A stretch of DNA of 19,828 nucleotides from Coriobacteriaceae bacterium (GTDB taxonomy: Bacteria; Actinomycetota; Coriobacteriia; Anaerosomatales; D1FN1-002): assembly GCA_013824215.1 (NCBI GenBank), contig PNNM01000012.1:1-19828 (forward strand). Reading direction: 5' to 3'. The notes under the pieces were generated by a model that saw only the letters and a list, made by a program, of their open reading frames with translations, was not told where the DNA came from and did no database searches. Below are positions 1 to 4,817 of this stretch, piece after piece (position 1 is the first letter of the stretch; each line of letters begins with the position of its first letter). Made by a program: the position numbers and the translations under genes.

Positions 1-1899
1 CCCCGCGCGCACCGCCTCGCGCACGGCAGCCTGCACGTCGCGCTCCAACTCGAGGTCGAGCGCAGGCGGCCGCCCGGCCACCACGCCGTGCAGCACCTTC
101 AGGTACTCGGACCCGCCGAGCTCGTCGGCAGTCTCGCCCACGAGCACGATCACGTCGCCGGCGTCCTTGAACGCCACGGTCGGCGCGAGGCGCACGTCCT
201 CGACGAGCCCGACGACGCCGACCGTGGGTGTCGGGTAGATCGGCTGACCGAACGACTCGTTGTAGAAACTCACGTTGCCGCTGATCACCGGCACGCCGAA
301 CGCGCGGCACGCGTCCGCCAGCCCGCGCACCGACTCGTGGAAGGTCCAGAAGACCTCGGGTTTCTCGGGATTGCCGAAGTTGAGGCAGTCGGTGATGGCC
401 GCCGGGTCGCCGCCGGCGCACGCGACGTTGCGCGCCGCCTCGGCAAACGCGATCTGAGCGCCGACGTAGGGGTCGAGGTAGCAGTAGCGCCCGTTGCAGT
501 CGGTCGCCACCGCGATGCCGCGCGTGCCGTCGCCGATCCGCAGGACTGCGGCGTCGCTGCCGGGCAGGACGACCGTGTCGAGCATGACCTGGTGGTCGTA
601 CTGCTCCCAGATCCAGCGCCGCGAGCAGATGTTGGGGCTGCTAAGCAGGGTGAGCAGGGTGTCCGCGAGCGTGCCCTCATCCGTGGGGTGCGCCAGACCG
701 TCCCACCGGAACGCCTGCACCTCGTCAAGGTAGGCCGGGCGCATCATCGCCGGGTCGTAGATCGGCGCGTCGTGCGCGAGCGTGGAGGCGGGCATGTCGC
801 CCACGACCGCGTCGCCCTCGCGCACCACGAAGCGGCCGGTGTCGGTCACGCCGCCGATGACGGTCGAGAGCAGCCCCCACTTCGTGCACACCGCCTGCGC
901 GGCCTCGAGCTTCGCGGGCTCCACCACGGCCAGCATCCGCTCCTGCGACTCGGAGACCATGAGCTCGAACGGCTTCATGGCCTCCTCGCGCGCCGGGATC
1001 TTGGTGACGTCGAGGTCGAGGCCCACGCCGCCGCGGCTCGCCATCTCCGACGCACTCGAGGTCAGCCCCGCAGCGCCGAGGTCGCCGAGACCGACCAGCA
1101 GTCCGCCTTCGAGCAGCTCGAGGCACGCCTCGATGAGCAGCTTCTCCTCGAACGGGTCGCCCACCTGCACGCTCGGCCGCTTGTCCTCGGCCTTCTCGTC
1201 GAACTCCTGGCTGGCCAGCGTGCTCGCCCCGCCGATGCCGTCGCGGCCGGTGGTCGAACCGATGAGCAACACGTGGTTGCCCACACCCGCGGCCACCGCG
1301 CGCGTGAGGCGCTCCTCGCGCAGCAGCCCGATGGCCATGGCGTTGATGAGGCAGTTGCCGGCGTAGGCCTCCTCGAAGTAGACCTCGCCGCCCACGGTGG
1401 GCACCCCGAGGCAGTTGCCGTAGCCGCCGATGCCCGCCACCGACCCCTCGAACAGGTAGCGCTGGCGCGGGTCGTCCAGCGAGCCGAAGCGCAGCGAGTC
1501 GAGGCTGGCGATCGGCCGGGCGCCCATCGTGAAGATGTCGCGGATGATGCCGCCAACGCCTGTGGCCGCGCCCTGGTAGGGCTCGATCGCGCTCGGATGG
1601 TTGTGCGACTCCATCTTGAAGGCGACAGCCCAGCCCTCGCCCACCGAGATGACGCCGGCGTTCTCGCCGGGACCCTGCAGCACGTGCGGACCCTCGGTCG
1701 GGAACATGCGCAGCGCCTTGCGCGAGTGCTTGTAGCTGCAGTGCTCGCTCCACATGAGCGAGTACATGTACAGCTCGGTCACTGTGGGAGTGCGCCCGAG
1801 GATGCCGACAACCTTCTCGTATTCGTCCAGCTTGAGGCCGAGTTCGAGGGCGAGCTTGGGGGCGACGTCAGGGGCGAGGTCCGCGACGGGCTCCGGCAT
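1..1899 (-). CDS. purL: Phosphoribosylformylglycinamidine synthase subunit PurL (3' end outside window)
   Basis: This is the small-type FGAM synthase, which converts formylglycinamide ribotide to FGAM in de novo purine synthesis using ATP and ammonia delivered by PurQ, with PurS bridging. The 633 codons present read without interruption to the window edge; the family is usually about 730-760 residues, so roughly 100 C-terminal residues are missing. Visible family motifs are WSEHCSYKHS near the N terminus, MESHNHPS at residues 96-103 followed by EPYQGAATGVGG, GSTTGRDGIGGAS near 215 and ISGNVSFYNE near 538. I chose the ATG at 1899 because AAGGAG lies about 10 nt upstream and the protein begins like other small PurL proteins. 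It is separated from purS and purQ by 9.7 kb of accessory genes and carries its own -10-like box. Identification is secure. Confidence 0.97.
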   Translation of the reverse strand, partial: MPEPVADLAPDVAPKLALELGLKLDEYEKVVGILGRTPTVTELYMYSLMWSEHCSYKHSRKALRMFPTEGPHVLQGPGENAGVISVGEGWAVAFKMESHNHPSAIEPYQGAATGVGGIIRDIFTMGARPIASLDSLRFGSLDDPRQRYLFEGSVAGIGGYGNCLGVPTVGGEVYFEEAYAGNCLINAMAIGLLREERLTRAVAAGVGNHVLLIGSTTGRDGIGGASTLASQEFDEKAEDKRPSVQVGDPFEEKLLIEACLELLEGGLLVGLGDLGAAGLTSSASEMASRGGVGLDLDVTKIPAREEAMKPFELMVSESQERMLAVVEPAKLEAAQAVCTKWGLLSTVIGGVTDTGRFVVREGDAVVGDMPASTLAHDAPIYDPAMMRPAYLDEVQAFRWDGLAHPTDEGTLADTLLTLLSSPNICSRRWIWEQYDHQVMLDTVVLPGSDAAVLRIGDGTRGIAVATDCNGRYCYLDPYVGAQIAFAEAARNVACAGGDPAAITDCLNFGNPEKPEVFWTFHESVRGLADACRAFGVPVISGNVSFYNESFGQPIYPTPTVGVVGLVEDVRLAPTVAFKDAGDVIVLVGETADELGGSEYLKVLHGVVAGRPPALDLELERDVQAAVREAVRAG

Positions 1900-1944
1900 G
1901 GGCTGCAGGCTCCTTCGTGGGGCGCGTGGGCGGGCGACACCGCC

Positions 1945-1950
1945 ATTCTA
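1945..1950 (-). promoter_or_regulatory. Putative -10 box of a purL promoter
   Basis: On the minus strand TAGAAT stands 45 nt before the purL start, in the short gap between vapC and purL. It resembles the TATAAT consensus and the TACAAT box before purC. No good -35 hexamer is seen at 16-18 bp. A separate promoter would make sense because purL has been split from the rest of the purine genes. This is inference from one hexamer. Confidence 0.4.
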
Positions 1951-1990
1951 GGCGAACGCGGCGCGGCCGGGGACGGGTCGATGGCCCGCT

Positions 1991-2020
1991 TCAGCCGATG
2001 AGGCGCACGCCCGGGTACGC
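1991..2020. repeat. Left copy of 30-bp direct repeat (3' end of vapC)
   Basis: These 30 bp encode the last nine residues and the stop of the module 1 VapC toxin. They recur at 7742-7771 in the same orientation with a single mismatch (G at 2002, A at 7753). The identity falls off on both sides. Confidence 0.9.
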
Positions 2021-2395
2021 GCCGTGCGCGCGGGCGTCCGCGCTCACGAGCTCGCCGCCGAGCAGGCTCGCGAGCGCCGGCGAGAGCGCGTCGTAGAACG
2101 AACACCCGAGCGCCTCGCACTGCGCCGCGGCCTCGCTCACCACCTCATGCGTGAGCGGAACCGCGTTCAGCCCACTCGCCTCCAGATAGTCCCATCCCTC
2201 CGGCACCGCCGCCGGCCCGAGCTCACGCTTCAGCACGGACAGGAATTCGTGCATGAAGTGCACCGGCACCGTGAGCCGGACACGTCCCGCTACAGCGTCC
2301 CCGTACAGCGCGGCCGCCTCGGATGAGCCGGCCTCCTTCCTGAACCACTTGACCCCGACGGATGCGTCGAGAACGATCGTCGCCGGCCCGGACAC
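1991..2395 (-). CDS. PIN-domain ribonuclease toxin (VapC family), module 1
   Basis: This 134-residue protein has the size and acidic-residue pattern of a VapC toxin, a Mg2+-dependent RNase of type II toxin-antitoxin systems. The expected quartet is visible: D10 in IVLDAS, E50 in MHEF, D102 in YDAL and D120 in SADAR. The GTG start at 2395 immediately follows the TAG stop of the antitoxin gene, and GGAGG lies 9 nt upstream, so the pair is translationally coupled. The C-terminal nine codons plus stop are repeated almost exactly 5.7 kb away at 7742-7771. It lies directly upstream of purL on the same strand. The RNA target cannot be told from the sequence. Confidence 0.88.
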   Translation of the reverse strand: MSGPATIVLDASVGVKWFRKEAGSSEAAALYGDAVAGRVRLTVPVHFMHEFLSVLKRELGPAAVPEGWDYLEASGLNAVPLTHEVVSEAAAQCEALGCSFYDALSPALASLLGGELVSADARAHGAYPGVRLIG

Positions 2396-2701
2396 CTACG
2401 GCTTCCTCCGAACGTCGCGCAAGGGGGCGGAGTCCTCGGTCTCGCGTATCTCACGCAGGATCTCCAACGAGGGCCTGTCGTCACGGATCTCGTGCCGCTC
2501 CGCCATCGTCCGCATGCCCTCGAGCGCTCGCAGCATCCGCTCCCGCCGCGCCTCGACGGCTCGCTCCTCGGCGGTCTTGCCCAGGTAGCTCGCGGTCGCC
2601 TCCTGCACCAGTTCGCTGCGCGGCCTGCCGAGCGCCTCGGCCTCGGCGTCCAAGAGGGCGAGCAGTTCGTCGGGCAGCGATATCGTGACTCGGCCGGTCA
2701 T
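2396..2701 (-). CDS. Ribbon-helix-helix antitoxin (VapB/CopG-like), module 1
   Basis: This 101-residue protein starts with a ribbon-helix-helix DNA-binding segment (VTISLPDELLALLD, residues 4-17, then a helix with RPRSELVQEA). A long charged C-terminal tail of about 60 residues would wrap the toxin. It is the expected partner of the PIN toxin that begins at the very next base after its stop. A longer reading from 2800 is open, but the ATG at 2701 is preferred because AGGAG lies 6 nt upstream and the extra N-terminal residues would be encoded by the promoter and operator region. RHH antitoxins normally repress their own operon, and paired direct repeats lie just upstream. Subfamily naming is approximate. 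Confidence 0.87.
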   Translation of the reverse strand: MTGRVTISLPDELLALLDAEAEALGRPRSELVQEATASYLGKTAEERAVEARRERMLRALEGMRTMAERHEIRDDRPSLEILREIRETEDSAPLRDVRRKP

Positions 2702-2711
2702 GGCCTTCTCC

Positions 2712-2763
2712 TGTTCATACTCGTGTTCATACTGAGAGTAGTACCCACGATCTCCCGGGTCAA
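2712..2763 (-). promoter_or_regulatory. Promoter and tandem-repeat operator of vapBC module 1
   Basis: On the minus strand TTGACC (2763-2758) is followed after 17 bp by TACTCT (2740-2735), a good sigma-70 type promoter. Just downstream of the -10 are two direct copies of AGTATGAACA (2733-2724 and 2721-2712), spaced 12 bp start to start. Ribbon-helix-helix antitoxins commonly bind tandem short repeats one turn apart, so this is a likely autoregulatory operator overlapping the transcription start. The repeats are seen directly; the binding is inferred. Confidence 0.6.
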
Positions 2764-2856
2764 GCAGCCTCGCGAGGATCGAGCTGGGCGGTAAGGACAC
2801 GCTCAGCGACCGCTAAGGCACCTTCGGCGATGCTCGACCAGTTCCGACGAGAGAGC

Positions 2857-2896
2857 TTGGGGGTCGCGCATGGCGGGTAGTATCATTTCGATATCA
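2857..2896 (+). promoter_or_regulatory. Putative promoter/operator of vapBC module 2
   Basis: TTGGGG (2857-2862) is followed after 18 bp by TATCAT (2881-2886), 35 bp before the antitoxin start. Over the -10 lies an imperfect symmetric element, TATC-5 nt-GATA (2881-2893), and TATCA is repeated at 2881 and 2892, 11 bp apart. This could be where the antitoxin represses its own operon. The match is modest and unverified. Confidence 0.4.
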
Positions 2897-2920
2897 CGCA
2901 CCCGGACCGTGGAGGCGCGC

Positions 2921-3154
2921 ATGGCCGATTTCCTCATCCGCGACTTGAGCGAGGACGTCATGGGACGTCTGCGCGCGCGCGCCGCCACTAACGGTCGGTC
3001 GGTGCAGGCCGAGATCCAGGAGATCCTCACACGCTCGGTGAAGATGACGCGCGAGGAGACGTTCGCGCGCTGGGACGAGTTGCGGGAGAGGTTCGCGGGG
3101 CGCAAGTTCATGGACGCCGCGGAGCTCATCCGTGAGGACCGAGACAACCGGTGA
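2921..3154 (+). CDS. FitA/Arc-like ribbon-helix-helix antitoxin, module 2
   Basis: This 77-residue protein opens MADFLIRDLSEDVMGRLRAR and continues NGRSVQAEIQEIL, the pattern of FitA-like antitoxins: a short beta strand that pairs in the dimer, then two helices. The charged C-terminal part would bind the toxin. The ATG at 2921 has GGAG 6 nt upstream. An upstream ATG at 2870 is in frame but would put the promoter-like elements inside the gene. Its TGA overlaps the toxin's GTG by 4 nt, so the two are coupled. The module is transcribed away from module 1, and the two antitoxins belong to different RHH types, so they are independent systems rather than a tandem duplication. Confidence 0.87.
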   Translation: MADFLIRDLSEDVMGRLRARAATNGRSVQAEIQEILTRSVKMTREETFARWDELRERFAGRKFMDAAELIREDRDNR

Positions 3155-3570
3155 GCAGGCTCGTCGCCGACGCGTGCGCTCTGATCACGGTCACGGTCCC
3201 GCAGTCCCGCTCCGAGTCAGCGCGCGCCGTCTTGGCATCGGCCGATGCGGTCGTCGCACCCGACCTCGCGCTCGTGGAATGCACCAACGCTCTGTGGAAG
3301 TTCGTGCACGCCGGCCAGTGCTCGGAACACGAGGCCCTCGGCTTCCTCGACGCGATCACTAACGCCGAGGTCGACTTCCAGGACAGCGCGCCGCTCCTGC
3401 CCCGCGCCCTCGAACTCGCGACCTTGCTCGGGCATCCGGTCTACGACTGCGTCTACCTGACACTCGCCATCGTGGAGCAGGCGCCGGTGGTCACGACGGA
3501 CCGGCGCCTGGCCGACACCGCTGTCGCGGCCGGCCTCGGCGACCTGGTGCTGCTCGTCGAGGCCGACTGA
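3151..3570 (+). CDS. PIN-domain ribonuclease toxin (VapC/FitB-like), module 2
   Basis: This 139-residue PIN-domain protein has the catalytic acidic residues at D7 (VADA), E43 (ALVECTNALWK), D99 (YDCVYL) and D117 (TTDRRL), as in VapC/FitB ribonucleases. The GTG start overlaps the antitoxin stop in the sequence GTGA. It runs convergently toward the TrkA-like gene on the other strand, and the decayed Usp-like segment lies between them. It has little obvious similarity to the module 1 toxin beyond the PIN motifs. The target RNA is unknown. Confidence 0.88.
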   Translation: MSRLVADACALITVTVPQSRSESARAVLASADAVVAPDLALVECTNALWKFVHAGQCSEHEALGFLDAITNAEVDFQDSAPLLPRALELATLLGHPVYDCVYLTLAIVEQAPVVTTDRRLADTAVAAGLGDLVLLVEAD

Positions 3571-3594
3571 CGCGACGCTACGGCCCGCGCCGCC

Positions 3595-3610
3595 GCCGGA
3601 GGCCTTCGGC
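3595..3610. terminator. Possible weak terminator hairpin between convergent genes
   Basis: A 16-nt near-perfect inverted repeat (GCCGGA, loop GGCC, TTCGGC with one G-U pair) follows the vapC stop by 25 nt, with only TTGT after it on the plus strand. It lies between the convergent vapC and trkA-like genes, where a terminator would be expected. The T tract is too short for a confident call. Confidence 0.3.
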
Positions 3611-3738
3611 TTGTCCGACGCGGCCACGATGACCACGCCGATGTTGCGCGTCTCGCGCACGATGCGCGTGACGATCGAGCCTCGCATGATCTCGTCGATC
3701 CGCGTGCGCGCAGACTGCCGGAGGCCTACAGCGCGCAC
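3604..3738 (-). pseudogene. Remnant C-terminal tail of a KdpD/universal-stress-like domain
   Basis: Just past the stop of the downstream TrkA-like gene, in another frame, about 40 codons read like the tail of a KdpD-type universal stress domain: QSARTRIDEIMRGSIVTRIV and then NIGVVIVAAS. In that family the pattern is G-x-S-R-x-R near an E-hydrophobic-x-RGS motif, then a final strand. There is no plausible start and no N-terminal domain, and the frame runs on into the reverse of vapC. I infer that an ancestral Usp/KdpD-like potassium-sensing gene stood downstream of the trkA genes and that a deletion removed most of it. The similarity is from memory of the family and was not searched. Confidence 0.45.
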
Positions 3739-4154
3739 TCACCCCGCTCGATGCAGCTGTCGAGCATGTCGACGATCATCGAGGTGTTCGACACGGAACG
3801 GTCGACGCCGAACGTCTCGGTGAAGAGCCACGCGTTCGCCGGGTTGTTGATGCGTGCGATGGTCATCGGGACGCCGTACTCGCGCTTCCCGAGCAGCGTG
3901 ACGACCAGGTTGTCCTCGTCGTGCCCGGTCACGGCCACCACGGCGTTCGCCCCGCGGACGTCGGCTTCGTCCAGGACGTACGGCTCGTCGCCGTCGCCGC
4001 AGATCAGCCTGACCTTCGCGGCCTTCATCTCTTCCGCGAGCAGCTCGCAGCGCTGCTCGTTCTCCTCTATCAGCGCGACATCGGTGCCTTGTCCCGCGAG
4101 GACCTTGGCGAGATGGGAGCCCACCTTGCCGCCTCCGACGATGACGACGTGCAT
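3726..4154 (-). CDS. TrkA/RCK N-domain protein without an RCK_C domain
   Basis: This 142-residue protein is a Rossmann-type RCK (TrkA_N) domain. The NAD(H)/nucleotide-binding loop VGGGKVGSHLA is at residues 6-16 and an acidic residue ends the second strand (E30). The core continues with GDGDEP, AVVAVTGHDEDN and the NNPANAWLF segment. Such domains bind nucleotides and gate potassium transporters. It ends at about the close of the N-domain, so the RCK_C ligand-binding domain of ordinary TrkA (about 220 residues) is missing, and the next bases resemble a different gene's tail. I prefer the second of two adjacent ATGs because GGGAGG is 5 nt before it and only 2 nt before the first. It starts 15 nt after the full-length trkA. 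Confidence 0.85.
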   Translation of the reverse strand: MHVVIVGGGKVGSHLAKVLAGQGTDVALIEENEQRCELLAEEMKAAKVRLICGDGDEPYVLDEADVRGANAVVAVTGHDEDNLVVTLLGKREYGVPMTIARINNPANAWLFTETFGVDRSVSNTSMIVDMLDSCIERGECAL

Positions 4155-4169
4155 CATGACCTCCCTGAT

Positions 4170-4817
4170 CTAGGGGTGGATGAGTCGCTTGAACAGGTCC
4201 ATCGACGAGGTCAGCACGGCGACCTCGGCGATGTCCCCTTCGTGGAACTGCTCGCCACTGGCGGGGATGAACGACCGGCCGCCGCGGACTATGGCCACCG
4301 GCATGATCTGCCCCGGAGCCTGCAGGTCGTCGACCGTGCGTCCGGCCAGACGCGGCGGGACGGCGATGCGGACCAGGTTGACCTCCCCGTCGCCGAGCGA
4401 GACGTCCCTGGACAGGCTCGCGTGCATCACGAGCGACATGATCTCGTTGGTCGCCCACGACACCGACGAGACCGTCTGGATGCCGAGCGTGCGATAGATC
4501 TCCGCGCGGCGCGGGTCGAAGATGCGCGCGACCACCTTCGGCACCCGGTAGATGTCGCGTGCGACGGTGGCGGAGACGATGTTGCTGTTGTCGCCGCTCG
4601 TGACGGCGATGAAGGCGTCCGAGCGGTCGACCCCGGCGCGCTCCAGCACGTCCTTGTCGAACACCATGCCCCGGATCGTCTTGCCCTTGAATCCGTCGCC
4701 GAGACGCTTGAGCGCCGCGGGATCCTTGTCGACGACGACCACCTCGTGACCCTCGGCCACGAACCTCTGGGCGAGGAGCGCGCCGACGCGACCGCAACCT
4801 CCGATGACGATTTTCAC
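4170..4817 (-). CDS. TrkA-family potassium regulatory protein (RCK_N + RCK_C)
   Basis: This 215-residue protein has the full TrkA/KtrA layout. The nucleotide-binding Rossmann domain carries GGCGRVG at residues 6-12 and acidic D30 at the end of strand two; SGDNSNIV and the ARIFDPRRAEIY stretch follow. The RCK_C domain covers roughly residues 138-215 and contains VPPRLAGRTVDDL, then FIPASG and FHEGDIAEV. These proteins sit on the cytoplasmic face of K+ transporters (TrkH, KtrB) and gate them in response to nucleotides. Its GTG start overlaps the stop of the P-type ATPase gene in GTGA, with AAGGAGG 7 nt upstream, so it should be made together with the pump. No TrkH or KtrB gene is in the window. 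Confidence 0.93.
   Translation of the reverse strand: MKIVIGGCGRVGALLAQRFVAEGHEVVVVDKDPAALKRLGDGFKGKTIRGMVFDKDVLERAGVDRSDAFIAVTSGDNSNIVSATVARDIYRVPKVVARIFDPRRAEIYRTLGIQTVSSVSWATNEIMSLVMHASLSRDVSLGDGEVNLVRIAVPPRLAGRTVDDLQAPGQIMPVAIVRGGRSFIPASGEQFHEGDIAEVAVLTSSMDLFKRLIHP

Noticed and set aside
88..2001. A 637-codon plus-strand frame opposite purL
   Set aside because: It mirrors the uninterrupted purL coding frame and has the Arg/Ala/His/Val composition of an antisense high-GC shadow.
2702..2800. Longer antitoxin start at 2800 for vapBC module 1
   Set aside because: The extension would cover the promoter and repeats, and AGGAG fits the ATG at 2701.
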